Below, in pieces: positions 36,836 to 50,436 of a DNA stretch of 64,000 nt. Position 1 is the stretch's first letter; every line of letters begins with the position of its first letter. The position numbers and the translations under genes were made by a program. The notes beneath the pieces were generated by a model. That model worked only from the letters and a program-made list of their open reading frames with translations. It was not told the origin of the DNA and searched no databases. This DNA is from Solanum dulcamara (taxonomy: Eukaryota; Streptophyta; Magnoliopsida; Solanales; Solanaceae): assembly GCF_947179165.1 (NCBI RefSeq), contig NC_077245.1, forward strand, positions 27,104,240 through 27,168,239. Direction: 5' to 3'.

Positions 36836-37378
36836 ATAAATTCAATATTGAAGTGAATGTGATAGTGCAAAAATGAAGCTTATTAATATGGATGTGCACT
36901 TTATCGTGATGAGATCACAACTCACCTTCATAAGAGGTAGGAGTAATTGAGAAGAAATATATGTGAAATTTACTTTAAAAAATAGCACATTTCATGATAA
37001 ACTTAAAATTTACTAGTACAAATATATTTATAACAATTTTAATATTCTAATCCAAATTTTTTTCCTTTTGCTCAATTAACAAGAAAATGCATTTGAGAAT
37101 ATTAAGGGTGATTAGTTTAAAAGCCTTTCCATTCTCATTTAAGCTTAATTTTGCAAATAAAAGAAGTTGTTTCTTTTTTAGCAACATGCAAAAAAAACTC
37201 AAAATTTTATATTATAATTAAAGTCTTTATTTGAAAATCCAAAGGTCACACTACAAAGAAACGTACTTGGTATTTATTAATATTAATAATTAAAATTAAT
37301 GATAAAAGCAGTTTAAAAAATGGCACTTGACAACTACAACAATACGATGGATCTTGTGTGCTTGTATTAGATTGTAAC
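36836..37378. other. AT-rich spacer
   Basis: No gene or repeat boundary is recognised between the copia relic and the next copia element. Confidence 0.45.
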
Positions 37379-40300
37379 TGTAATAAATACATTGAATGTG
37401 TGATTGTCCATTTTGTTAATGCATGAACTTCTTACATTCATGTATACATATTTTCTAGGTTCTATGAACCATTTTGGATAAGTATGTATCAATTAATTTG
37501 GGCATTTAATATAATGACTTTTGGAGTGATTTCTCAACCTATAAATAAGGTTGTCATTCAGTGTTGTCTTTGACACTGGAAGACATTTGAATAAAATAGT
37601 CTCTACATTCTACTCTCCACATCTCTTGTCTATATTGTTTGTCCTATATTACTTATGTTTACGACAAGTTATCAGCACGATACTAGCCATTTCAGATTGA
37701 GTTTTAGTTTTTCATCAATTCATGTTCTGGTTGATCTCGTTATGAGAATCGAAAAAAATGCTAATTATTGCAATCAAGAATATTCTATACATAAAATCAT
37801 ATATGTATTTTTCAAGAATCTTTTTATGATGTAGAAATAAGTTTTAATCGACACTCGAGAATACAATAGCGTCCGGTCACTAACACTGACCAGTAACCAA
37901 AGGAATATACTACTATTGCTTGAATATTCTTTGGTCCAAAAAATTCCTTAAATGGAAGAAGGTATAAAGTTTTGGTTGCATGAGTTTGAGTATTATTTTC
38001 ATTACGCTAATATTGTGGGTAAGTTTTGTATTTATCTTATTACAACTACTTATATTATCAAAGGTATTAGATCACGAAACATATTATATTTTATGAATTA
38101 TGTTTAAATATTTTGAAGGACTCAATGGGTGAGTCATGTTGTACATCGATTTATTATACCATTAGTTGAGCGTAAGACGGTGGATTCAAGTCCCATCGCA
38201 CCAAAAGGGTAAGACATCCGGTTAAAATCCAGATGCACCATAATAAAAAATATTTGAGGGTAAGATGGTAGATTCAAGTTCTATCGCACCAAGAGGGTAA
38301 GACATCAATTTGAATTTTGATGCACCATGATGATAAGATATTGGGTATGAGTCCAATAGAATTATGGCCTGACACGGCTTATATGGATAATCAATTGAGT
38401 TTGAGTCTTAACGCACCATAATGATGATAAAATGATGACTTAGAAAAAAATATATATTTTTGATAAAAGTCATGAAATTCGTCCCATTTAATTTGCTTCA
38501 TTCCCTTAAGCGAATATGGTAGTAGTACATGATAAGTTTGAAATTCGCTCAATTGATTTGCTCCATTCTATCGTATGAATATGGTAGCAATGAATAATAA
38601 GTCTGAAATAAGACAAGTGATTGAATATTTGCTCGAATTATTAAATTAAGAGCACAATTCCAAAGTATGAAATTATGCTGATAATGCTGATTGTTTTTAG
38701 CAGAAATTGTATGCCTCCAGTTATAGCTAAATCATGGGTATGAGAACAAAAGTCCCAAATAAGATATGAGATGAGATGAGTTTATTTAACATGTAGCAAC
38801 ACATGTACACATCAAGACAACAAGGTTTCTCATGATAATTGGTTCAGGGTCAGGAATCAAATAATTTTCATCCAAACTTTAAATGTGCGATATCTGATTT
38901 AATTGCTCCACTACGCACAAAGATGGATCCCCAAATGAGGTTGGGGTGAATGTTAGATTTTCTAACATTAGAAGGAGAGATGATTGGCAGATGAAAATTA
39001 TGAGTGAGATGAATTATCTAGATCCTCGTTAAAAAATATGAACTTGAAGTTCAACAGATGAATTTGCTGACCCTATGTTATAATTCAGCTACAAATGCTC
39101 TAATGAGAAGTCCTTGAAGGACAGAGTCTATGGTATCCTGAAGCGTGATAGACCAATCGATTTTAAATATAAAACTCCTTAAAAGAAGGTGAGGAGAAAA
39201 TGATCAAGATGGTCATGATAATGAGGCAAGTGCTTTAAAAGAGCACGAGAACATAACACTTCATAAAACCTTGGCAAAGTTTCAGGTTCCTGAAATGATG
39301 AAATATGAAGAGATCTCGATAAGTTATATCATATTGGAATCGAGACAAATGATCATCGACGGTGTCTTAGATATGAAGCAGCGCTCAATGCTACAGATGG
39401 TGAAGAGGACCATGAATTCAAATCTGTCATATAGTGTGGACAGATAAATGAGTGGCCAAATAAATGCACTATTCAAGTATATTATATTTCACTTAGAAAA
39501 GTGATGTGTTTGAACTTATAGTCCATGGATCAAAATATAGTGTCAGTGGGGTACAAATAAATCATTGTGTGAAAGTATAGCTGTAAGATATAAAGTACGG
39601 TTTGCCTCTAGGCATAAAAGAGCTTTCGCAGAGGTCCTGATCTTATTAAATGGAGATATATTCTCCAGTGGTGGATGCAATAAGACTTGTTTTAGTCTAC
39701 TAATAGATGAAATACTTGAATATGTAAAATAGATGATTGTCATGTTTAGCTATACGATGAACATTATATGAAAATCCTTGAATAATTTAAAAGGTCTTAA
39801 AGCGATCCCATTGAGTATCTCAATGGTTGTGAGATTGATTAACATAAAGAAAGATCAATTCCGATCTGATGAAAATGATTGAAAAATATCATGTCTTAGT
39901 GCAGTTGGTGCACATACATATTGTTGGTTATGCAAATGCTAGAAGATTATTACATAACAAAAGTTATGTGAAAAGATTGTCATATTATCATTCAAGTTAT
40001 GACAAGATACTAATAAAAAAAGTGGCGCAACACATAGAAGATGTGTGATTTTCTTTGAAAAAAAGAGACGAGTTTCAACAAAATTAGAATATTCAATCTC
40101 CAATTTAGAAATTATTGATTATGCAGATGCCTAAAATTTAGTCGATCTGTATACATAAAGATCCATTTTAAAATACGGATGAAGAGTTTCTTGGTGATGA
40201 AACTCCATATATTAGTCAATTAGGGCTCTAATGAACCTTGCTATACATGATCAGATATTTTACAATGAGTTTATTGACAAGATTCAGTTCCTCCCCAATG

Positions 40301-41371
40301 AAAAAATGTTGGAATGGCGTCCTATCTTCGGAGATTCATGAACATGAGTTTATTTTATTCCAATGAATCCAAGGCAGATATGATTGGTTAAGCAGATGTA
40401 GGATATTCATTTGATCTGCATGAAGTTGATTCTTAAATGAGCTATTTGTTTACATGTGGAGGCACAACAATATCTTGGCGTTCAATGAAGCAAACAATAT
40501 TAGCCACTTCTTCAAGTTATGCATAAAATAGTCATTCATGAAGAAAGTCAAGAGTGTGTTTGGTTGAGATTAATGATCTATCATATTTATGAAATGTGTG
40601 GTTTTTCCTTTAAAAAGAATATTTCAATCACCATGTACGAAGATAACATAACATATTAAATAAAGATATATCAAAGGAGACCAGACAAAGTACATTTCAC
40701 CAAAGTTCTTCTTCACACATGATCTTCAACAAATTGGTTAGAAAAAAGTTCAAATAAATCTGTTCAAATGATAATCTTGCAGATTTATTCATTAAGGCAT
40801 TGACGACATCAACATTTGAGAAGTTGAGATATAAGATTGGAATGCATCGTCCCCGAGATATCAAGTAAAGCTTTCATTAGAGGGGGCGAAATGCGTGTTT
40901 GCTCTTTTTCTTAACCATGATTTTGTCCCAGTTGAATTTTCTTGGTAAAATTTTTAATGAGGCAATACTTAAAGAGTATTATGAGATGTGTGTACATTTT
41001 TTCCTTCGCTAGGCTTTTTCCTATTATTTTTTTCTAGTAAGGTTTTAACGAGACACATTATCTATGGACATCCAAGGGGGAGCGTTATAAATACATTAAA
41101 TGTGTGGATTGTCCATTTAGTTAATACATGAACTTCTTACATTCATGTATACATATTCCTTAAGTTCTATGAAATATTTTGGATAAGTATGTATTCATTA
41201 ATTTGGGCATTTAATATAATGACTTTTGGAGTGATTTCTCAGCCTATAAATAGGATTGTCATTCACTATTGTATTTGACACTGAAAGACATTTGAATGAG
41301 ATGATCTCCACATTCAACTCTCCATATCTCTTGTCTATATTGTTTGTCCTATATTATTTATGTTTACAACA
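37379..41371 (+). mobile_element. Decayed Ty1/copia element with short LTRs
   Basis: The LTRs are at 37379-37676 (298 bp) and 41083-41371 (289 bp), starting TGTAATAAATAC / CGTTATAAATAC and ending TTACGACA / TTACAACA. A TATA box (CTATAAATA) near 37539 and 41244 precedes the leader. A primer site (AGTTATCAGCACGA) follows the left LTR, and a polypurine tract (CCAAGGGGGAG) precedes the right one. Pol is full of stops. Readable blocks are the pre-RT segment QVPEMMKYEEISISYII (~39285), a DETPYIS block (~40196) and RNase H (YLFTCGGTTISWRSMKQT, ~40440-40500). A clear target duplication was not found. Confidence 0.87.
38140..38640 (+). repeat. Leader-region internal repeats of the copia element
   Basis: The phrase gtggattcaagtcccatcgcaccaa...gggtaagacatc recurs at ~38165 and ~38268, and gaattcgtcccatttaatttgct / gaaattcgctcaattgatttgct at ~38490 and ~38550. 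These are short tandem duplications in the former gag region. The related copia relic at 28090 has single or differently repeated versions. Confidence 0.6.
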
Positions 41372-42930
<1,559 letters not shown>

Positions 42931-43098
42931 AAAAAAAGGCAGCCCGGTGCACTTAAGCTTTCGCTATGCGCAGGGTCCGGGGAAGGATTCTACCATAAGG
43001 GGTCTATTTTACGTAGCCTTACCTTGCATTTCTGTCAGAGACTGTTTCTAAGGCTTGAACCGTGACCTCCTGATCACATGACAGTAACTTTATCGGTA
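42931..43098 (-). mobile_element. SINE fragment (Solanaceae tRNA-derived type)
   Basis: The plus strand reads GGCAGCCCGGTGCACTTAAG, then cgctatgcgcagggtccggggaagg, gtagccttaccttgcatttctg and ggcttgaaccgtgacctcctg. This is the reverse complement of a widespread plant tRNA-derived SINE, whose box B lies at the ggcttgaacc segment (~43051-43061) read on the minus strand. The A-run at 42930-42938 would be its poly(T) tail. The 5' end, including box A, is truncated or eroded after ~43098. It lies about 200 bp upstream of the host gene ATG. Confidence 0.82.
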
Positions 43099-43211
43099 AA
43101 TCGAGAAAACACAGTAATTATGCAGAGACTGCTATTAGCAACTCCTTCATTAAGTTATATATAAACGCTAATCCCGCTACACCAACTCCCAATTCCCAAA
43201 CATCATTTTAC

Positions 43212-43219
43212 GCGCCAAA
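43212..43219 (-). promoter_or_regulatory. E2F-type binding site upstream of the gene
   Basis: GCGCCAAA on the plus strand is TTTGGCGC on the minus strand, an exact match to the plant E2F consensus TTTSSCGC. It is 77 bp before the ATG at 43296. Such sites mark many S-phase genes, but one 8-mer can occur by chance, so function is inference. Confidence 0.5.
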
Positions 43220-43295
43220 AGTCGCAACTCGCAAAATCCTCTCTTCTCTTGGGTGACATTGTACCGGTTTGACCACTGATTTGTGCTCAGTTTTG

Positions 43296-46200
43296 ATGGG
43301 TTCAAAGAGAAAATCCAAGAATTTCAAAAAACGAAACCTAGGTTCTGATGATTCTGGCATTTTCCAGCATCTGATCTCAGTCCTTCAAACTCCACAGGTC
43401 CTTTATTTCATATTATTAATCTTCTATTTCTTGGTTTGCCCTTTTCCCTAATTGCTCTTTAGAGGGGTTGTTTGTGTATTAATTTCCCCCTTACTTTTTT
43501 CTTGGAAGGGATTGTGAGTATCTTGAAGTGGGTGGGGGGGGGGGGATCAAAGATTGTTACTTTGAGATAATTTTGTGTATTTTTTGCACTTACGATTATT
43601 ATTTTTTAGCTCATTTTAAGTTCGCCCATGTTTGTGTTTTTTTTTGTTTGATGAACTGTTTGGTTTTCTAATTTCTAGTTCAATGTACTTTTGACTTGGT
43701 TACTTAGCTTCTTTGCAGCATGCATTTGTATTCTTTATCTTCATTCCTTGTTGATTAGATTTGTTGAGAAAATAATCAATTTTGTGGGTTTAATTGAGAT
43801 GTAGAGCATGTTTGGATTAACTTATTTTAGGTGCTTTTAAGTCAAAATAGTCTGACAAGGTTGTGGACTGCATAGTGAACTCATTCAAAATTTGCTGCAG
43901 ACCAGTTCGGTTTAGCTTGGCGATAGATTTACTTGCTTGTTGGTAGAAACATTAGAGATACTTTATATTCAGATTTTGTAGAGTTGATGAATTTTCAAGT
44001 TGAAGTTTCTGGATGCTTTCATGATTTATGAAAAGTTTTTATCTTTTTTGGCTTCAGTTATGTGTTTTTTGGCTTAAGATGGAAACTGGACACAAGCTCG
44101 TTTTCTTACTTTTGTGCTATGAACCCTTAGCATTGCCGGTTATCGCCATCTTAACTATTTTTAACAGCATACTAAAAATCTAGTAAAGATTCAGTGGCAA
44201 TTTTCTACTCCCAAGAGAAATTGGAGAGGAAAGTGGAAGAGCTCTCAGGAATATGGAATGATTGTGAACATACACAAACATTACATACATCATAAGGAAA
44301 AAAGGGAAAAAAATATGCATTGTGCGAACATCGTATCCCGAGAAAAAAGGAAAGTAACATTATGTGATAAGAACAAACTGGTAAAATTGGATTTCAAGGT
44401 GAAACAATGTGAAAATCAAGTCTTCAGTTAATTTCCAAGTACTACTAATCTTTGGTACAACTGTGAGTCTCGAATTTACTGTATTAAATGCGCACTATTG
44501 CCTTGTTAAGTGTTTTTCTTAAAATATTCTTTAAAATGCCTGTTGATAGAAAGATGTTTGGACTAAACTAATCTACGGTTGATATATTATTTCAATTTTC
44601 TCTTTCACCTCTAATTTATTGTGCCCCATCCTTCCATCATGCAGGGTGTGAAGTTACCTGTGTTGAAAAGTTTGTATTGCCTACTTGTCCATTTCTCCTT
44701 GAACTCACCAGAAAGTCCAACATACAAACTTGATTTTGATGATTTGGACATGGAAGTTGATCACAATGGGTTTAAGGCATCAACGAAAGATATAGAAACC
44801 CTCTCTGGCATATTATTTGAAGAAATGTATGAGGGGTTTGACCATTTATTCTCTGCTCCCCGTGATACTTCTGTGAATGATCAGATACAAGGTATTTTGC
44901 AGAAGAATATGTCCAAAGATGCTGAAACTTTTTATTTGCTGCTGAGGTGTTGTATGGTCACCTTGACCTTGCTTGTATCCCAACACAATCTTCTTTTAGA
45001 AAAAGGGCAGGTCCTTATGGAGTTGCTCCGAAAGTTATGTTCAATAAACACATTTGCTGCAGGAAATAGGATGGAAATTACTTTTCAAAAATCAGTTTCT
45101 CATGCATGCACATCAGAGGATAATGATTGCAGAACAACCTCTACAGAGGACATTGTTGCATCCCTCCATTTCTTTGAGCCATCTGATCTTCATACTTCTT
45201 TCTTGTGTGCGACATTTGAGGTAATTTTCTTATTTATCTCTTGTTGGTTGGTATAAGCCTCTCGATTTGTGCTCATGAAAAAAATCTTATGCTTCCTTGT
45301 CTGTCAAACTAGAATAGGATTGACCATTAATAAGATCTGAGTGAGTGAGTGACTCAGTGTGTCTTCACTTGTTGTATCACTAGCACACGAGAGTGTAGGG
45401 TCCACACTGGTGTTGTAGGGTGTTTCTAGTTAATTCAGCAGCATGTCTAAGCTAAAAGCTTGATGACGCAGGCTGCATCTTACGATCTGGATCTACTATA
45501 TTACACCTAAATGAAGAAGTATCATGAGCAGGATTTTCTCGCAAAACTTGTATATGCAAAATCTGGTTGAGAACGGAATGAGTGTAGATATTGGAGAGAA
45601 GTGCACAACTTTTATCCCCATTCAGTTTTAAAATTGTTATTGTACAGTAACGAAATTACTCAAACTTCCATGTTAAATAAGTTTCGTGCCATTTTCTTTC
45701 ATCTGGGAGAGAGAGGGAGTGAAAGAGGAAAATGGGTAGCACTGTCTTTCAGTTAATAATAGGCATAAGTACGCAAGTCGGCATGCATATGATACAAAAC
45801 TTCTTCTTAAACAGTCATGCACTTTCTCAGTGTTTCTTAAGAGAAGTTCTTTCACCACAAGATATCTCTTTCTTTTTGGAGTGTATGAGGTACAAGTATC
45901 TCGAGCACCTTAATTTGATCTATAAGTTATCTTGTTTTTATCCATGGCATCCATCAATTTTTGTTAGGTTTTGTAGTTCTCTCTCTTTATTTTTCTTTCT
46001 ATTGTACATCTTGTAATTTACTGTTGACCTTGCCTCATGTTGTGTACTTCACTTAGGACATTTCCTTTAATTTACCCCTTACTATGGAAAATGTGTATGC
46101 AGGTTTTCGTGGATGAGCTTCTGGTGCATGGACAGTTGAGACAGTACTTTAAGCTTATTGATTCTCTAGCTTCTTCTGCTGAAATTTTATTTACACCTCA

Positions 46201-49200
46201 TCCTGGTCCAGGAGATATAGGAATAGTAATGGAAGTTTTGTCTAGGTACTTCTTAATATCATGGTCTGATGAGCATAGGTCTGGAGATCAACTTAACAGA
46301 TTATTATTGGTAAACAATGAATATTTCAAGTCCTCATTAAAAGCTCATGAATTGAGTCTGTCTGCAGCCATATCGTTGCTTCTCAACCCCATCATTCTTT
46401 CTTCCCCCAAACTAATGCAAGCACAATTGATTTCAATGATTTACGAGGCCACCTTTTTGCTGGTGGATATTCTAAACCTAAAGAGAAATCATAGACCTTT
46501 CAAATTCTTTCTCTCACTGTTTGAAAAATCAGTAGCTTTGTACATGAAACATATGTCCCTGTTGCAAATTGACTGTCAGTCATCATTTGTTAGTCATTCT
46601 TCTACCAAAGGTGCAGAAGGGAAGGTCATTCATCCCCTTTTTGAATTGTGTATATTAGCAAGCACAAGAAAGGAGATCAATAATTTAATTTTGAAGTTTG
46701 AGGATTCATCACAATCTCACTTTCTTAAACTTTTTTTTGAAATGAAATCTGACCTGATAAGTTCCTGTGTAACATTTGTCAAAGAGAGTCGGTATCTTCT
46801 AGACAACTCCTGCCAAGATGAGATTATGTCCACCTTAAGTTGCCTAATTTTAAGAGCTTCGAACAATTTCGAGGAGAACGCAATTGTGGATACAAGTCTG
46901 GAAGATATTTGTCTGCTTGTTTCTACACTGAAGTTAATGAGCTCTTCCTTGTTACAAGTTGTCTGGTGCCTCAGATGCAACTTGAATTCTGGTTGTCCAA
47001 AAACCTTGAAAGATTTTTCATCCTGTGGGGAATACAATTCTATTTTGGGAATAATTGACTGTTTTAAAGAGCTCAGCATACACAGTTCAGTCCAAAATTT
47101 ATCACAACAAATGATGGAAAAAGAGTCTGAGAAGCACAAAGTTTCGAAGATGATGTTTCTGCATTTTTCAGGATTGCTTTCATTCAGTTTCTTTAAGAGG
47201 CTTGATTGTTTAGCAAAAGGCTGTTTGTTTGTTATTACAGCTATGCTGAATTTATTCATCTTTGAAGAAGGTAATTTGGATATATTCCAGTCGCTAGTTG
47301 ATCCAACTCCAGACTCCTTTTCATCTGGATTATCTGCTGTCAGAATCCATGAGGTCAGGTTTAATTACTTCTTGCTCTTGAAAGAATTGATGGCTTATAT
47401 TACTGTATTTCAAGCTGTTCGTACATAATACAGGCTGTAGTGGACAAGAGATCTAGTCTTGTGGTTGCATCAAAGTTTCAGAACGCAAGGACCCTGCATT
47501 CAAGTTCAAGGTACTGATATAGTACCATCACCATGTATCATTTATGAGCTTGAGGCCATGTGGTTGCTTGCTTCCACTTTTCTTGTACTAAATCTGCATT
47601 TGCATCAAATCTGGCTAACTTTGTTGGCATAAAGACCTATGTTTGTAACTTGTGTTTTTAAGTCTCACATTCTTTGAATATACTCTCACGCTTCCATGCG
47701 GACGAGCTTTTAAGCCTTCCTCTTGACTTTTGTTATTTAAGTTAAATTAACATCTATGTCCCTCTATTGTACCTATGGTTTATGGACATATCCACACTTT
47801 CTATCCCAAAATCTGCCTATGGAAATATCATCCACACTTTCTGTCAATCTGCCTTACCTATATTGCCATTTGATTTTTATGCATTAGGTAGATCTTCTGG
47901 TGTAGAGAACTCGATTTGATCCTGCCTTTTGATACCTAACTTGTATGTTGATCATATTCCTTATATTATCTGACCCTTATAAAACAAAGCAATTCCTTAT
48001 TTTCTCTAGCATTATTTTCTGTGGAAAACAGATACTACTTTAAAAGTGTTGGTGTGTTAGCTTTAATGTGGTTTCATCTATTTTTGTGAGCAGATAATCT
48101 TTTCTGGCAACAAACATGTGCTGAAACTTTTCTTTTAATTATTTTAAACTTTTATTTGTTAGGATTATAGTTTCTGTCAGAGCTAGATATCTTTTATTCA
48201 AATTAACTTTCTTAGGAGTTATCTTTGTATAGGAGCTAGAACCATCAATCAGTGAGAAGCCATTTAACTAAGGAAAAAACAAATTTGGGTGCAAAACAAA
48301 TTCAAAAGTGATATTGAGATCATATAGTAAGGAATTAGCTTTCTGAAAAGTCGTGTTACTATGAAACAACTTAATCCCACAGTAGATTTGCCCCATAAAC
48401 ATAGAAATAGTGGGACTCCAAGATAAAAAGTTGCCTAACACTATGACAATATGAAACTGATGACATGTATTTAGGAGGAATTTTTTTCTTTTGTACATCT
48501 AGCTGTATCTTTGTCTGGTATTATGGTACCAGGCTAGTATTATTCTGGATGTATACGTGAGTGAATGTTGGGCTGCTTAAGTCCAATATACATCCACAAG
48601 ATGAGTGTTGTAGAGATGCCAATGTTAAGATGAACGAGTGGTCATCCAAAATTAGACAAGATTAGAAATGACAACATTTGCGAGAAAGTTCAAGTGGCAC
48701 ACATCGAGGATAAAATGATAGAAGACGGTCACTTGAGATGATATAGTCATGTCCTGTATCAATTGTAGATGCACTAGTCTGTAGATGTGAAATCTTGGTG
48801 AGTGAAGGTATTAAGACGGACGAAGTAGAGCTAAAGTCACTTGGAAAACACCTATAACAAATCACTTGGAAGAAAATGTCTCGAAGAACCTACAGTTTCT
48901 TGGGATCCATGCAGACTTAAGGAAAGGTAGGGAATGGAAGAAAAAGATCTATATAGGAGATACTTCGTAGTTGAGGTATGTGTTAGTCATGTTAGCAGTT
49001 GTAATTTGTTCCTGTGCCTTTCTAGGAGTTGTTTAGTCTTTCAGAAATTTATACTGAACGTCTAGTACTTTTATGTTTTAAAAATTGAAGTTCTAGCTGT
49101 TGCAGGTTATAATTTTGTACTTTGTTGTTATCTTATTCATGCTCACCTCACCTCCCTCCTTTACCCCTCCTGCTTACCTTATTCTCTAACTGATAAACAC

Positions 49201-49509
49201 AGAAGGAAGGGAGAGAGCTCAGCGCTAAGCACCTCTGAGCTATATAACAATGAAGATATTGAAGCAATGGAAGAGGAGACGGAGGAAACAACCAACGGGA
49301 AAATATTTCTCAATTGCAGATTGCAAGCTGGACAAGTCCCTGATTTTGATGACTTAGCTGATTTTATCGAGTGCAAGCAAGGAAAGGACTACTCTTCTTG
49401 GCTAAAGCATCGCCAAGAATATCGAAAGTTGAAATGTGACAAGATGGCACTGTTAAGGTGGAAAAGGAAGAAGAAATCTTGGAAAGTCATGAAAAGGAAT
49501 AAACCTTGA
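43296..49509 (+). CDS. Unknown plant protein, 770 aa, five exons
   Basis: Exons by splice sites and frame: 43296-43397, 44645-45220, 46103-47353, 47434-47510 and 49203-49509 (TGA). All introns are GT-AG; phases are 0, 0, 0 and 2, and the joined frame has 771 codons with no stop. The start MGSKRKSKNFKKRN is the first ATG in a frame with a good splice partner and gives a basic, nuclear-signal-like N-terminus. The C-terminus is also highly basic (RWKRKKKSWKVMKRNKP). Between lies a Leu-rich, probably helical, cytosolic/nuclear-type protein (LLLRCCMVTLTLLV; ILFEEMYEGFDHLFS) with no membrane segment I trust and no catalytic motif I recognise. An acidic EAMEEETEE patch precedes the tail. It may belong to a plant-specific domain family of unknown function (possibly the one labelled DUF7812), which I cannot confirm. 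An E2F site lies upstream and a LINE lies in the 3' UTR. An extra upstream exon or alternative splicing cannot be excluded. Confidence 0.85.
48565..48980 (+). mobile_element. LINE (RTE-like) relic in intron 4
   Basis: Split frames read RNDNICEKVQVAHIEDKM and nearby VKMNEW...KIRQD, a decayed form of the C-terminal block of plant RTE-type LINE reverse transcriptases (RWMCGHTRKDKIRN...VAPIEDKMRE...RWFGHV type). Stops and shifts are frequent. It lies in sense orientation within the 1692-bp fourth intron of the host gene. No duplication or tail was found, so the ends are approximate. Confidence 0.7.
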
Positions 49510-49552
49510 ATTAACTTGGAGAGTTTTCTTGGAAAGGGAACTGGTGAGTTGA

Positions 49553-50055
49553 AATTCCAGCTTGCCAACCGATGCTACTTCTGCCACAAGCACACAGAAA
49601 GTGTCAACCACTTGCTACTGCACTGCCCAGTTGCCTCAGACCTTTGGAATATGTTTGCTGTTTTTTGGTCTTTCCTGGATCATGCCCTTCTGTGTTAGGG
49701 ATGCTCTTGAAAGTTGGAGTTCACTGGAAGTTTACAAAGCCAACCATCAAGGGTATCTGGATGATGATCCCTGGTGCTATCTTTTGGTGTTTATGGACAG
49801 AGAGAACCAAATATTTTGATGGAATTTCAACTTCTAGAAATCTTTTGCGAGGCAGATGTCTAGTTAGCCTTTTTAGCTGGTCCAAATTGACCCTTGTATA
49901 TAATTTAGTACTCTTCTTGGATTTTGTTAGCTCTATAGTTTAAGAAGAAGCTACAAATCCTTATTTTTGTGAGCTCAACTGATCTATCCTTGTAAAGCGT
50001 GCATCTTCTTGATGCCTTTAAATGAATCTACTTCATCAAAGAAAAAGTAGAGGAG
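49553..50055 (+). mobile_element. 5'-truncated LINE in the 3' UTR of the host gene
   Basis: The insert starts inside the zinc-binding tail of LINE reverse transcriptase ([32 protein letters not shown]). It continues after a frameshift (IWMMIPGAIFWCLWTERTKYF; CLVSLFSWSKLT) and ends in an A-rich tail (catcaaagaaaaag). It is flanked by the 13-bp duplication ACTGGTGAGTTGA at 49540-49552 and 50056-50068. It begins 43 bp after the stop codon of the 770-aa gene and in the same orientation, so the gene's transcript should now contain it or end in it. Confidence 0.9.
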
Positions 50056-50068
50056 ACTGGTGAGTTGA

Positions 50069-50436
50069 GCTTCATTGTGTTGACCTGGACATATATTAGG
50101 ATATCGCCAACTGAACAATTGCTGTTGAATGATGTTTTGACAATGCTTTCCTCAGTACATGTAAGAAAATTGCTTAAAGGGTTTTATTTAATGTCTGCAG
50201 TCTCATTTAAGTAGGGTGAAATCCGAAGACAGATATGCTTGTAAGTCGGATCCTAGCAAGTTAATGGAGCTTCCTTTTGTCCTTATTAAGGCGGTGAAAT
50301 GGCTATAGAGTCCAGGAAACTGCCTCTGCAACACGATTAAGCTGATATTACATCTTGATTTAGGCATAGCAGAGTTTGGCATGCTGACCTTGAACTTGGT
50401 TCAAGGTACCAGATGCTTTTACGGATAAATTTATGG
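50069..50436 (+). other. Probable remaining 3' flank of the host gene
   Basis: This sequence follows the LINE duplication. No open frame is supported. It may contain the original 3' UTR and polyadenylation region of the 770-aa gene, but I cannot mark a cleavage site. Confidence 0.35.

Noticed and set aside
45732..46016. 94-codon plus-strand open frame before exon 3
   Set aside because: It lies in intron 2. The 882-bp GT-AG intron joins exons 2 and 3 in phase, and the frame looks like random T-rich sequence.
46717..47259. 180-codon minus-strand open frame
   Set aside because: It is antisense to exon 3 of the 770-aa gene, whose sense frame is longer, spliced and consistent.
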